Shown: positions 15,587 through 24,030 of the stretch, piece by piece
Layout of the letters: every line of letters begins with the position of its first letter
Numbering within the stretch: the stretch's first letter is position 1
Assembly (NCBI GenBank): GCA_017397895.1
Contig: JAFQHP010000018.1
Location: 1-64,000, forward strand
Source: Clostridia bacterium
GTDB lineage: Bacteria > Bacillota > Clostridia > Christensenellales > Aristaeellaceae
Direction: 5' to 3'
Length of the DNA stretch: 64,000 nt
The notes under the pieces: model-generated
Databases searched by the model: none
What the model was told of the DNA's origin: nothing
The model's input: the letters and a program-made list of their open reading frames with translations, nothing else
Program-made: the position numbers and the translations under genes

Positions 15587-16438
15587 TTATGCAAAGGTGA
15601 TCCGGTGCAGCCGTTTCACTTCCTGGCCGCCCTCCAGGCGGATGAAGCCGAATTTCTGATCAATTTCATAGGGCGCATCGATCATATCCGGCGCATTGCA
15701 CCAGGGCTCAATGCAAAGATAGGGGGCGTTCATGTTGGGCTTGGTCCAGAACATGGTCACCGGGTGCTCCGGCGCTTCCACCCGCACGCTGCGGCCGTCG
15801 CCGCCCCGGATGGTGACGCCCTTGCTTTTCAGGTGCTTGAACACCAGGGCGTCCACGGTATAGTCGCTGTAGCGAAGGGGCAGCGCCTTGGTGCTTTCCG
15901 CCATGCACACAGGCGTTGGCAAAATGCAGTTGCCTTCAATCACATACCGGTCCAGCCGTTCTTCCTCATCGAAATACACGGCATATTCTTCAATGCCGCC
16001 GGGCAGCAGATAGGCTTCATGGGCGCCGATGGAAAAGCAGAAAGCGTCCTTTTGCAAATTATTCACCTGATAGCACACCTGCAGGGTGTTGCCGTCCAAT
16101 GTGTAAATGGCACGCAGGGCGTATTCAAAGGGAAAGCCTTCGGTTTTGTCGGTCATGAGGAACACCGCTTCCTGATCCTTCACGCTTTCCACCTGCCACA
16201 CCCTGCGGCGCACAAAGCCGTGCTTTTGCATGGGATACTTGTTTCCCTGCCAGATGTAATAATCATCCCGCATGCCGCCGGCCACCGGAAACAGGATGGG
16301 GGCACGGCCGCTCCACACACTTTCATCCCCCTGCCACATGCGCTCCCTTCCCTGTTCATCCAGGACGGACTGAATTTCTGCGCCCACGGGAGAAATGGTA
16401 ACGGTCAGGCTTTCGTTGCGGATGGTGATCATGTCCAT
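15587..16438 (-). CDS. Aldose 1-epimerase-like (LacX/YihR-type) protein
   Basis: 283 residues; the ATG at 16438 follows AAGGAG at better spacing than the ATG two codons in. The galactose-mutarotase fold is recognisable from LTVTISPVGAEIQSV at the start, GHGFVR-type QKHGFVRR, and IEPWCNAPD near the C-terminus. These proteins interconvert sugar anomers. Lying 23 bases before the sugar kinase, it would supply the correct anomer for C1 phosphorylation. The sugar is unknown. Confidence 0.88.
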   Translation of the reverse strand: MDMITIRNESLTVTISPVGAEIQSVLDEQGRERMWQGDESVWSGRAPILFPVAGGMRDDYYIWQGNKYPMQKHGFVRRRVWQVESVKDQEAVFLMTDKTEGFPFEYALRAIYTLDGNTLQVCYQVNNLQKDAFCFSIGAHEAYLLPGGIEEYAVYFDEEERLDRYVIEGNCILPTPVCMAESTKALPLRYSDYTVDALVFKHLKSKGVTIRGGDGRSVRVEAPEHPVTMFWTKPNMNAPYLCIEPWCNAPDMIDAPYEIDQKFGFIRLEGGQEVKRLHRITFA

Positions 16439-16456
16439 GGCGGTTGGCTCCTTTTC

Positions 16457-17884
16457 TTAGCGGTAGTAGCGGCCGGTGGGCTTATGGGCCTTCACCCGGC
16501 GGTGACGGCGGATTTTTTTCTTCAGGAATTTCAGTACCTTCACCAATAGCCAGATCCCGGCAGCAGGCAGGATGAGGTGCAAAAACACCAGTTCAAAGGT
16601 CAGCCTGGGGAAAGGATTTTTATCGTTCTGGGCGTCGGCAATGATCTGGTCAATGGAGGGGAACAATTGCTCACGGGCAGCAATGGAGCGGCTGGCAAGC
16701 AGCTCATACACCACGGCCGTGCCGCCGTCTTCCGGATAGTACGTCAGCGTGCCCATCACTTCCCCGGCCTGAATGGGCGCCCGGAAGGAACGGGTATAGT
16801 CCGTCACGGTGACGGAGTTGAAATTCTGCACCCAGTATTCAATCTGGTCCTGGCTGGTGACGATGAGATCCTTCACCGCCGTATCCACCTTTTTCAGCTC
16901 CAGTTCCAGCCGGCCCACTTCCGGGTCGTCCAGGGCAAAGCCCTGAATGTCAATCACCCTGGGATTCTCGGCATAAATTTCGGCAATGCTGGTGCTTTTG
17001 AACTGGGTAAAACCGTAATCCATCAGCTTGATGGTGTCGGTATAGCGGGCCTTATCGTTGGTGCAGCCCAGCACCACGGAAATCAGGCTGACGCCGTCCT
17101 TGGTGGCGGAACCCACAAAGCAGCGGCCGGCGGCTTCGGTGGTGCCGGTTTTGATACCGGTGGAATATTCGTAATAGGTGCCGCCTTCCTTTTCGGCGGG
17201 ATTGATGAACCTGACGCCCGTCTGAATTTCCCGGGAGCGGTAGATATTGTCCTTGGGCATGGTGTAGGATACAGAGCCTGCAATCTGCCGGAAGGTAGGG
17301 TCCTGCATGGCCACGCGGGTGATGGTGGCCAGGTCCCGGGCGGTGGAATAGTGGTTTTCATCCGTCAGGCCGTTGGCGTTGACGAAATTGGTATTTTTGC
17401 ACCCCAGTGCCTGGGCCGCCTGGGTCATGTAATAGGCATAGGTTTCCACATTGCCCCCCACGCCCTCTGCAATGGCGGTGGCGGCATCGTTACCGGAAAG
17501 CAGCATGGCGGCGTACATCAGGTCAATCAGCCGCACTTCTTCCCCGGCGGCCAGCTTGGCCGTGGATTCATCCTCCGCCACGTTCACCGCGTTTTCGCTG
17601 ACGGTGATCAGCATATCCTCATCGGCAGAATTCAGCGCCAGCCACACCGTCATAATCTTGGTGGTGGAGGCGGGATGGGCCTTGGCATCGGCGTTCTTTT
17701 CGAAGATCACCCGGCCGGTTTCCGCTTCGATCAGGATGGCGGAGGCGGCATTGAGATGCCCTTCGGAAAGCAATTCCGGATGCTCCGGGTCATATTCATC
17801 GGCAAAGGCAGGGAAAGAAAAGCTCACGAAAAACAGCATTGCCATCAGCAACGCTATCAGCCGCAGGCCCCATCCTTTCGTCAT
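16457..17884 (-). CDS. D-alanyl-D-alanine carboxypeptidase (PBP5/DacF family)
   Basis: 475 residues. A signal peptide (about 1-28) is followed by a class A-like carboxypeptidase domain with S73-TT-K76, the S130-G131-N132 triad and K245-T246-G247, then the PBP5 C-terminal beta domain and a membrane segment with a basic tail that would anchor it in the membrane. It trims the terminal D-Ala of peptidoglycan stem peptides. It heads an operon with the mutarotase and sugar kinase. The ribosome site before the ATG is weak. In sporulating Firmicutes members of this family (DacF, DacB) act on cortex, but a housekeeping role is equally possible. Confidence 0.93.
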   Translation of the reverse strand: MTKGWGLRLIALLMAMLFFVSFSFPAFADEYDPEHPELLSEGHLNAASAILIEAETGRVIFEKNADAKAHPASTTKIMTVWLALNSADEDMLITVSENAVNVAEDESTAKLAAGEEVRLIDLMYAAMLLSGNDAATAIAEGVGGNVETYAYYMTQAAQALGCKNTNFVNANGLTDENHYSTARDLATITRVAMQDPTFRQIAGSVSYTMPKDNIYRSREIQTGVRFINPAEKEGGTYYEYSTGIKTGTTEAAGRCFVGSATKDGVSLISVVLGCTNDKARYTDTIKLMDYGFTQFKSTSIAEIYAENPRVIDIQGFALDDPEVGRLELELKKVDTAVKDLIVTSQDQIEYWVQNFNSVTVTDYTRSFRAPIQAGEVMGTLTYYPEDGGTAVVYELLASRSIAAREQLFPSIDQIIADAQNDKNPFPRLTFELVFLHLILPAAGIWLLVKVLKFLKKKIRRHRRVKAHKPTGRYYR

Positions 17885-17927
17885 GCCGGTTTACCAACTT
17901 TCGTAAGAATTTCGAAGTACATTCTTC

Positions 17928-17936
17928 ATTATATCA
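17928..17936 (-). promoter_or_regulatory. Extended -10 promoter of the carboxypeptidase operon
   Basis: Minus-strand TGATATAAT; no good -35 box at the usual distance, but the TGn extension can compensate. Confidence 0.5.
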
Positions 17937-17957
17937 TAACAAACGGCAAATGTACAG

Positions 17958-18512
17958 TTATTCTTCCCCAAATTCCCGGGGGCCCTGTTCATACAAATTG
18001 CCCCCATGGGCGTCCATCAGCACAATCACCGGAAAATCCTCCACCCGGAACAGGTGGATGGCCTCGGTGCCCAGGTCCGGATAGGCCAGCACCCGGCTTT
18101 CCCTGATGCTTTTTGCAATCAGGGCCGCCGCGCCGCCCACAGCGCCAAAGTACACAGCACCGTATTGCTGCATGGCCCGGCGCACCTGTTCATTTCGCAT
18201 GCCCTTGCCGATCATGCCCTTGAGGCCCATTTCGATAAGCCTTGGGGTATAGGCGTCCATGCGGTAGCTGGTGGTGGGCCCGGCAGAGCCTACGGCATGG
18301 CCGGGGGACGCAGGGGCGGGGCCCACATAATAAATGGTCTGCCCCCGGATCTCCACAGGCAGTTCCCTCCCTTCATCCAGAAGGGCAATCAGCCGCTTGT
18401 GGGCGGCGTCCCGGCCGGTGAGCATTTCACCGGACAGCAGTACCGAATCCCCGGCACGCAGCTTTTCCACGTCCGCATCGGTGAGGGGAAGGGTAATCCG
18501 ATATTCCGCCAT
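17958..18512 (-). CDS. Class I fumarate hydratase, beta subunit (or tartrate dehydratase beta)
   Basis: 184 residues. With the alpha subunit encoded just upstream it forms the iron-sulfur fumarase that interconverts fumarate and malate; the two-subunit form is normal in anaerobes. Family segments include TGRDAAHKRL, YVGPAPASPGHAVGSAGPTT and GGAAALIAKSI. The gap to the alpha gene is 13 bases, indicating one operon. L-tartrate dehydratase has the same layout and cannot be excluded by sequence. Confidence 0.93.
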   Translation of the reverse strand: MAEYRITLPLTDADVEKLRAGDSVLLSGEMLTGRDAAHKRLIALLDEGRELPVEIRGQTIYYVGPAPASPGHAVGSAGPTTSYRMDAYTPRLIEMGLKGMIGKGMRNEQVRRAMQQYGAVYFGAVGGAAALIAKSIRESRVLAYPDLGTEAIHLFRVEDFPVIVLMDAHGGNLYEQGPREFGEE

Positions 18513-18525
18513 GTTCTCCCCCTCC

Positions 18526-19371
18526 TTACAGCGTCATTTCCCCATGCCTGGCCGCATGGCAGCACATATTCACCGCCACCGGCATGCCGGCAATGTGGGT
18601 AGGCGCAAAATCAATGTTCACTTTCAGGGCGGTGGTATTGCCGCCGATGCCCGCCGGGCCGATGCCCAGACGGTTGATGGCCGCCAGCGCCTTTTCCTCC
18701 AGCGCCCGGTAGCGGGGGTCCTTATTCCAGGTATCCAGAGGCCGGGCCGTCATTTTCTTGGCCATCAGCGCCGCCTGCTCCATGGTGCCGCCAATGCCCA
18801 CGCCCACCACCACCGGGGGGCAGGGGTTGGGCCCGGCCTTGCGCACCGTATCCACAATGAAATCCAGCACACCCTGCTCGCCGTCCGCTGCCACCAGCAT
18901 TTTCACGGCGCTCATGTTTTCGCTGCCAAAGCCCTTGGCAGTGACCAGGATATGCACCCTGTCTCCGGGCACAATGCGGGTGTGGATCACTGCCGGGGTA
19001 TTGTCCCGGGTATTGATGCGGTCAAAAAGCGGGTCCTGCACCACGGATTTACGCAGATATCCCTCCGCATAGGCCTGACGCACCCCTTCGTTTACCGCCG
19101 CTTCAAAATCGCCGCCGGTAAAATGCACGTCCTGGCCAATATCCATGAACAGAACAGCCATTCCCGTATCCTGGCAGATGGCCACCCTTTCCTCCCGGGC
19201 AATGCGGTAGTTTTCCCGGATCTGGCACAGCACATCCCGCCCCACCGGGCTTTTCTCCTCCCGGCAGGCCCGGCACACCGCTTCCTCCACATCCGGGCCG
19301 ATTTCATAATTGGCCTTCAAAAACAATTCCCTGACTCCGGCGGTCAATTCCGCCACCTGTATTTCTCTCAT
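18526..19371 (-). CDS. Class I fumarate hydratase, alpha subunit (or tartrate dehydratase alpha)
   Basis: 281 residues carrying the 4Fe-4S site, with candidate ligands in AICQDTGMAV (first cysteine), NPCPPVVVGVGIGG (second) and the C-terminal NMCCHAARH (third). Its ATG shares one base with the tmcAL stop codon (TAATG), so translation is coupled to that gene. The pairing of tmcAL with fumarase has no obvious metabolic meaning and may be just co-transcription. Confidence 0.93.
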   Translation of the reverse strand: MREIQVAELTAGVRELFLKANYEIGPDVEEAVCRACREEKSPVGRDVLCQIRENYRIAREERVAICQDTGMAVLFMDIGQDVHFTGGDFEAAVNEGVRQAYAEGYLRKSVVQDPLFDRINTRDNTPAVIHTRIVPGDRVHILVTAKGFGSENMSAVKMLVAADGEQGVLDFIVDTVRKAGPNPCPPVVVGVGIGGTMEQAALMAKKMTARPLDTWNKDPRYRALEEKALAAINRLGIGPAGIGGNTTALKVNIDFAPTHIAGMPVAVNMCCHAARHGEMTL

Positions 19372-20546
19372 TATCCTTCTCCGTCCCGGATGATCACCGG
19401 GCCCTGCCGGTAATGTTCCCCCACGTCCCGGCCGGCCATCAGCTGCCAGATATCGGCACAGTGCATTTCATCCGCAAGCTTTTTTTCCCGGGCAGGCTTC
19501 ATCACAAGGGGGATATCCCCCTCCTGCATTTTTTTCATCAGCGGCCGGGCGCTTTCCTTGAACCCCAGCACCTGCACACAGGAAGGATGCTCCGGCAGCT
19601 GCTGTTTTTCCCTGCCAAGCAGCCCCCAGCACAGCGCACGGCTGATGCGGCCCCGGGTATAGCGGCGGGTTTTGATGGCAGCAAGTATTTCTTCCCGGGT
19701 GGTGTTTTCCCGGGCGGCGCTGATAATGCGGCTTTCCAGGCCTTCATCCACGCCGGGCAGCCTTCTGACCCCCGCTTCCCCCAGCTGCAGCAGGGCATAG
19801 CGGAGCAGTTCGTTCATTTTTTCCGGGCGGCATACCACCCCTTCCCGGACGGCCTGCATCAGTACAGGCAGCGCCGCTGCAGGCACCGCCTGCTCCACGC
19901 TTTTCCAGTCCCCCCGCAAAAGAGCGCCCCTCACCGCCGTGGCGGAAGGGTATTCCTCCACCTCCCCGGCATGATAGGCATGATTTCTGGGGATAACGGC
20001 AGGCAGGATGGCGCTTTCCAGCCGCTTCAGCGCCCTCAGGTAGCAAAGCCCCAGGGCAGCGTTTGGAAGCTGCAGGCACCTTGCTTCCGCCCCCAGGGCC
20101 TTTTCCATTGCTGCGCCCTGGGCGGCTGCGTAGGACAGGCCCTTTTCCAGCCCTGCCTGAATATCCGCTTCAAAATCGTCCGTCTTATCTTCCAGAAGGG
20201 CTGCCGCCTTTTGCAACAGCCCCACATCCGCCGTTTCACAGCCAAAGGAGATGGCATCCACGCATCCAAGCCTGTGCAGAATTTCCACACCGCCCCGGGC
20301 AAACACATCCCCTTCCCGAAGGGAAAAGGCTGCCGGCAGCTGCAATACCGCATCCGCCCCGCAGCGCAGCGCCATTTCAGAGCGCACATGAGGCGAAAGC
20401 AGGGCCGGCATGCCCCGCTGGGTATAAAATCCACTCATAACGCACACGATAAAATCCGCGCCTGTCAGCTCCCTGGCCATGCGCAAATGGCGCTCATGGC
20501 CCCGGTGAAAGGGATCGTATTCCGCAATAACGCCGCATACCTTCAT
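19371..20546 (-). CDS. tmcAL: tRNA(Met) cytidine acetate ligase
   Basis: 391 residues. Activates acetate with ATP and forms N4-acetylcytidine at the wobble base of elongator tRNA-Met, as for Bacillus YlbM. The nucleotidyltransferase signature is at the very start, GVIAEYDPFHRGHERHL (the HxGH motif), followed by VMSGFYTQRGMPA and the ISFGCETAD segment. Length agrees with the family (about 390-415). It leads the operon with fumarase. Confidence 0.95.
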   Translation of the reverse strand: MKVCGVIAEYDPFHRGHERHLRMARELTGADFIVCVMSGFYTQRGMPALLSPHVRSEMALRCGADAVLQLPAAFSLREGDVFARGGVEILHRLGCVDAISFGCETADVGLLQKAAALLEDKTDDFEADIQAGLEKGLSYAAAQGAAMEKALGAEARCLQLPNAALGLCYLRALKRLESAILPAVIPRNHAYHAGEVEEYPSATAVRGALLRGDWKSVEQAVPAAALPVLMQAVREGVVCRPEKMNELLRYALLQLGEAGVRRLPGVDEGLESRIISAARENTTREEILAAIKTRRYTRGRISRALCWGLLGREKQQLPEHPSCVQVLGFKESARPLMKKMQEGDIPLVMKPAREKKLADEMHCADIWQLMAGRDVGEHYRQGPVIIRDGEG

Positions 20547-20575
20547 CGGTGCGCCTCCTTTTCCTTGATCTATTT

Positions 20576-20604
20576 ATTATAATACACCCCCTCCCCCCAG
20601 GCAA
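20576..20604 (-). promoter_or_regulatory. Promoter of tmcAL operon
   Basis: Minus-strand TTGCCT (20599-20604), 17 bases, TATAAT (20576-20581). Confidence 0.7.
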
Positions 20605-20638
20605 GCCCCATTTCTGCGGCAGCATGGAAGATTTACAC

Positions 20639-20667
20639 TTGCAAATGCCGCCTTTTTCCTTTATAAT
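20639..20667 (+). promoter_or_regulatory. Promoter of nagA
   Basis: TTGCAA (20639-20644), 17 bases, TATAAT (20662-20667). Confidence 0.82.
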
Positions 20668-20716
20668 AAAATGCAGATGAAAACTGAATGAACCCATCCA
20701 AAGGAGTGATCGACGG

Positions 20717-21865
20717 ATGAAAGCCATCATCAACGGAAGAATTCTATTGCCCGATGAAGAGGTATTCGATAAAGCCCTGTTATTCAATGAAAAGATTGTG
20801 GGTATTGTGGATAAGCAGTCTGCCATCCGGCAAGCGGATGAAGTGATCGATGCCGATGACAATTACGTCTCCCCCGGCTTTATTGACGTGCACATTCACG
20901 GCTACAAGGGCGCTGATGCCTCCGACGCCAGCCAGGCCGGCATCCGCCTGATGGCGAAGGAACTGTTGGAAAACGGCGTCACCGCATTTTTGCCCACCAC
21001 CACCACCATCGAATGGGATACCCTGGAGCGCATCTTCTGGCAGCTGCGTGAGCTTTCCAAGGAAAGCCGCCGCAGCGATTACCCCGGCGCCGAAGTGCTG
21101 GGCTGCCACGCGGAAGGCCCCTTCATCAACCCCCTGCGCAAGGGCGCCCTCAACGGCGACCATATCCTCCGGCCCGACCCGGATAAGCTGCTTCCCTTTG
21201 CGGACGTGGTGAAGATGGTCACCTTCGCCCCGGAAATGGGCGGCGGCGAAAACTTCATCCGCAATATGAAGCTCTATTCCGATATGGTTTTGTCCATCGG
21301 CCACACCTATGCCAATTATGACCAGACCATGGACGCCATCCAGCAGGGCGTGGACCATGTGACCCACACCTTCAACGCCATGACCCCCATGCACCACCGG
21401 GATCCCGGCGTGGTGGGTGCGGCGCTGACCAGCGATGTGTACTGCGAGCTCATCGCCGATACCACCACCGTGCACCCCGGGCTGTACCCGCTGCTGGTAA
21501 AGGCCAAGGGCTATAAGCTGGTGCTCATCACCGATTGTACCCGGGCCGGCGGTCTGCCCGACGGCGAATACACCCTGGGCGGCCTGCCCATCTATGTAAA
21601 GAGCGGCGAAAGCCGCCTGGCCGACGGCACCATCGCCGGCAGCGTGCTGAAAATGAACCAAGCCGTCTACAATATGCGCAAGTACGGCAACGTGCCCATG
21701 CATCAGGCCACCCGCATGGCCAGCCTGAACGCCGCCAAGTCCATCGGCATCGCCAATAAAAAGGGCAGCCTCACCGCCGGTAAGGACGCAGACGTGGTGA
21801 TCATGGATCACCGCTGCAAGGTAATGAAAACCTTCGTCCGGGGCCGGAAACTGTACGAACGGTAA
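20717..21865 (+). CDS. nagA: N-acetylglucosamine-6-phosphate deacetylase
   Basis: 382 residues. Removes acetate from GlcNAc-6-phosphate in amino-sugar catabolism and peptidoglycan recycling. The amidohydrolase metal and catalytic residues are present: H59 and H61 in DVHIHG, E133 in CHAEGPF, H196 in SIGHTYA, H217 in HTFNAM, and the catalytic D273 in LITDCTRA. It stands alone, without nagB next to it, under its own promoter. Downstream, on the other strand, lies copy B of the multi-hairpin repeat. Confidence 0.97.
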   Translation: MKAIINGRILLPDEEVFDKALLFNEKIVGIVDKQSAIRQADEVIDADDNYVSPGFIDVHIHGYKGADASDASQAGIRLMAKELLENGVTAFLPTTTTIEWDTLERIFWQLRELSKESRRSDYPGAEVLGCHAEGPFINPLRKGALNGDHILRPDPDKLLPFADVVKMVTFAPEMGGGENFIRNMKLYSDMVLSIGHTYANYDQTMDAIQQGVDHVTHTFNAMTPMHHRDPGVVGAALTSDVYCELIADTTTVHPGLYPLLVKAKGYKLVLITDCTRAGGLPDGEYTLGGLPIYVKSGESRLADGTIAGSVLKMNQAVYNMRKYGNVPMHQATRMASLNAAKSIGIANKKGSLTAGKDADVVIMDHRCKVMKTFVRGRKLYER

Positions 21866-21877
21866 ATTTATACATTC

Positions 21878-22081
21878 TGGGGATGTATGAAGGGGCCGCA
21901 GCCCTTCATGTGTAATCCGCAGCAGGGGCTTTGCTCCTGCGAGGAGTGCCCATAGCACTTCCTATATCAATTTACACCCGTAAAAATAGGGTTTTCAGCC
22001 TCTTTCCAGTGGCTGAAAACCCATTTTTACAGTAAATGTGATGGTCCGATTGAAAAGCAGCTTTCGCTGCTTTTCAATCGC
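21878..22081 (-). repeat. Multi-hairpin dispersed repeat, copy B
   Basis: Reverse complement matches 4985-5190 through most of its length, with shared blocks such as CATCACATTTACTGTAAAAA, GTAAATTGATATAG, CTCCTCGCAGGAGCAAAGCC and CTGCTGCGGATT. Stem differences are paired: GGGTTTTCAG/CTGAAAACCC here against GGGTTTGCAG/CTGCAAACCC in copy A, and AGTGC/GCACT against AGCGC/GCGCT. The first hairpin (TTGAAAAGCAGC/GCTGCTTTTCAA) has a wholly different stem from copy A but the same closing bases. Confidence 0.87.
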
Positions 22082-22082
22082 A

Positions 22083-22110
22083 GGTTGTCAAAAATTCTTT
22101 TTGACAACCT
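22083..22110. repeat. Perfect 13-base inverted repeat
   Basis: AGGTTGTCAAAAA and TTTTTGACAACCT form a perfect hairpin next to repeat copy B. It has no T-rich tail outside the stem. Confidence 0.6.
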
Positions 22111-22146
22111 AAAAGAACCTGAGAATTTCTCAGGTTCTTTTTTATC
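22108..22146. terminator. Bidirectional terminator
   Basis: AGAACCTGAGAA pairs with TTCTCAGGTTCT, flanked by AAAA on the left and TTTTTT on the right. It separates nagA/repeat B from the GNAT gene. Confidence 0.8.
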
Positions 22147-22582
22147 GGCTCAGCCGAACCAGATATTCCGTTGTATCTTCTTCCGGTTTCTTTTCCCCCG
22201 TCAGACGGAACCCGTACCGCTGATAGAAACGGACAGCCCGCTCATTCTTTTCCAGGGCCCACAGCCAGGTGCATCCCTTTTCCAGCGCAAACTGCAATAG
22301 CGCTGCGCCAATGCCCCTGCCCTGCAGCACCGGCTCCACAAACAACTGCACAATTTCATTCCCCTGGATGCGCACATACCCTTTCACTGCGCCATCATCA
22401 TACACATACATTTCCGACAGCGCTTCCATCACTTCCTGCATCACAGCATTCACCTGCATCTCCCGGAAATAAAACGCATCGTCCCGGAAAATGGGGTAAA
22501 AATTCATCCGGTAGCAAAACACCCGGATTTCGGAAATCCGCCCCGCATCCTTTTCCTCCGCCTGCCGGATCAGCCGCATCAT
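22142..22582 (-). CDS. GNAT family N-acetyltransferase
   Basis: About 146 residues from the ATG at 22582, chosen because AAAGGCGGTG precedes it; in-frame sequence to 22618 is possible. The acetyl-CoA binding loop is VEPVLQGRGIGAALL, followed by the C-terminal NERAVRFYQRYGF typical of the family. The substrate is unknown. It is a single gene between repeat B and sigG on the opposite strand. Confidence 0.85.
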   Translation of the reverse strand: MMRLIRQAEEKDAGRISEIRVFCYRMNFYPIFRDDAFYFREMQVNAVMQEVMEALSEMYVYDDGAVKGYVRIQGNEIVQLFVEPVLQGRGIGAALLQFALEKGCTWLWALEKNERAVRFYQRYGFRLTGEKKPEEDTTEYLVRLSR

Positions 22583-22682
22583 CTTTTTGCACCGCCTTTC
22601 TTCTTCCCAATGTACCACAGCCCCCCTTCCCTGTCAATTGGGTGTGTACAGCCATTTATAGCAGTATTTTTTCCTGGGCTTT

Positions 22683-22712
22683 GCATAATTCCCATTCCCG
22701 GGTGCCATACTG
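22683..22712 (+). promoter_or_regulatory. Sigma-G-type promoter
   Basis: GCATA (22683-22687), 18 bases, CATACTG (22706-22712). This fits the forespore sigma-G pattern rather than sigma-A and lies about 22 bases before the sigG start, implying autoregulation as in Bacillus. Confidence 0.6.
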
Positions 22713-22734
22713 ATGGTGACGGAGGATGAAACGT

Positions 22735-23517
22735 ATGGCAACAAGCAAAGTGGAAATCTGCGGTGTGGATACCTCCACCCTGCCGGTGCTTACCAATGAA
22801 CGCATGCGGGAATTATTCCCCCTGGTGCATGGGGGCGACAAGGCCGCAAGGGAAGAATTCATCCGGGGAAATCTCAGACTGGTGCTCAGCGTGGTGCAGC
22901 GGTTCAACAACCGGGGCGAAAATGTGGATGACCTGTTTCAGGTGGGCTGCATCGGGCTCATCAAGGCGCTGGATAATTTTGACGTCACCCAGAACGTGCG
23001 CTTTTCCACCTATGCCGTGCCCATGATCATCGGCGAAATCCGAAGGTATCTTCGGGACAATAACCCCATCCGGGTTTCCCGTTCACTCAGGGACACCGCC
23101 TACAAGGCCCTGCAGGCCAGGGACCGGCTGGCAGCCCAAATGCACCGGGAGCCCACCGTGGAGGAAATGGCCCGGGAACTGGGCCTGCAGCGTGAAGACG
23201 TGCTCTTCGCCCTGGAAGCCATCCAGGACCCCGTATCCCTCTTTGAACCGGTGTACAATGACGGCGGCGACGCTATCTATATCATGGACCAGGTGAAGGA
23301 TGAAAAAACCGCCGATAACGACTGGATCGAAAAAATTGCCATCAAGGATGCCCTGCAGCACCTGAACGACCGGGAAAAGCGCATCCTGCGTATGCGCTTC
23401 TTCGAAGGCCGCACTCAGATGGAAGTGGCCGGCGAAATCGGCATCAGTCAGGCTCAGGTCTCAAGGCTTGAAAAGAACGCCCTCATTCATATGCGCAAGT
23501 ATGTCAGCGCACAATAA
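22735..23517 (+). CDS. sigG: RNA polymerase sigma-G, late forespore sigma factor
   Basis: 260 residues, start at 22735 with GGAGG 8-9 bases upstream. Directs forespore gene expression after engulfment. The diagnostic SigG opening KVEICGVDTSTLPVL is intact, as are QRFNNRGENVDDLFQVGC (core binding), RYLRDNNPIRVSRSLRD and the C-terminal helix-turn-helix MEVAGEIGISQAQVSRLEK. In Bacillus and many Clostridia sigG follows spoIIGA-sigE; here those genes are absent from the window and sigG has its own sigma-G-like promoter. It is direct evidence that the organism can form spores. Confidence 0.97.
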   Translation: MATSKVEICGVDTSTLPVLTNERMRELFPLVHGGDKAAREEFIRGNLRLVLSVVQRFNNRGENVDDLFQVGCIGLIKALDNFDVTQNVRFSTYAVPMIIGEIRRYLRDNNPIRVSRSLRDTAYKALQARDRLAAQMHREPTVEEMARELGLQREDVLFALEAIQDPVSLFEPVYNDGGDAIYIMDQVKDEKTADNDWIEKIAIKDALQHLNDREKRILRMRFFEGRTQMEVAGEIGISQAQVSRLEKNALIHMRKYVSAQ

Positions 23518-23537
23518 TGGCATTGCGAATGACCGAG

Positions 23538-23646
23538 GCAGGGGGATTCCTCATCCCCCCTGTACCCCCACGCCAGGGCCATCGGCCCTGGACCCAATCC
23601 GTGAAATGGTTGCGTGTGTAAACAAACTGTTTCCGCATGAAACTTG
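23538..23646 (+). repeat. G/C-hairpin dispersed repeat, copy E (partial)
   Basis: Shares with copies C and D a short GC hairpin ending CCCTGGACCC, then an AAnTGGTTG block and AACAAAC(T/A)GTTTCC. Only the first half of the element is present; similarity ends near 23,646. Confidence 0.7.
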
Positions 23647-23693
23647 AGGGACGGATATATATGTGCCACGGGCACAATGAAAACGATAAAAAT

Positions 23694-23733
23694 AGCGGAT
23701 GGGAAAATGCATTTTCCCTCCGCTTATTTTTTC
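23694..23733. terminator. Terminator after sigG
   Basis: AGCGGATGGGAAAATG (23694-23709) pairs with CATTTTCCCTCCGCT (23710-23724); T-rich on the right and A-rich on the left, so usable both ways. Confidence 0.8.
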
Positions 23734-23736
23734 GTT

Positions 23737-24027
23737 TTCCCCGGATGCCTCTGGCATCCGGCAGGCGGCGCTGCGCCGCCCAGCCCGTGGGGAGGCGGGG
23801 CCACACACAATTCGCAATATTACAATCGTCACTTGCAATTGGGTTTCTGTGTGCTGCAGGCAATCCCTCCGTCAGCCTGCGGCTGCCACCTCCCTTTCAC
23901 AAGGGAGGCCTTTCGTATTCCCCACGCCCCAGCGGGAAACTGCCCGTTCGTCCGGCCAATCACTTCCGCAGCTGGGTCCAGGGCACGGCCCTGGTGCAGG
24001 GGCAATGCCCCGCATGGTCCCCCTCCC
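23737..24027 (-). repeat. G/C-hairpin dispersed repeat, copy C (full, with nested insertion)
   Basis: Read on the minus strand it matches copy D (51,201-51,436): GC hairpins ending CCCTGGACCC, GCTGCGGAAGTGATTGGCCG, CAGTTTCCCGCTGGGGC, the block ACGATTGTAATATTGCGAA, GTGGCCCCGCC-CCCCACGGGC, and the final hairpin GCCGGATGC/GCATCCGG. It fills the gap between sigG and the YdcF gene together with copy E in the opposite orientation. No reading frame in it looks coding. Confidence 0.85.
23857..23913. repeat. Nested palindromic insertion within repeat copy C
   Basis: Present in copy C and absent at the matching place of copy D. It contains GCCTCCCTTGTGAAAGGGAGG and the flank TGACGGAGGGATTG (minus strand), a pattern like short palindromic repeats I associate with Clostridia genomes. 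Confidence 0.7.
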
Positions 24028-24030
24028 CGC

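Noticed and set aside
23518..24030. Several 80-350 codon frames over the sigG to YdcF gap
   Set aside because: The region is explained by two repeat copies and a terminator; frames conflict on both strands and lack ribosome sites.
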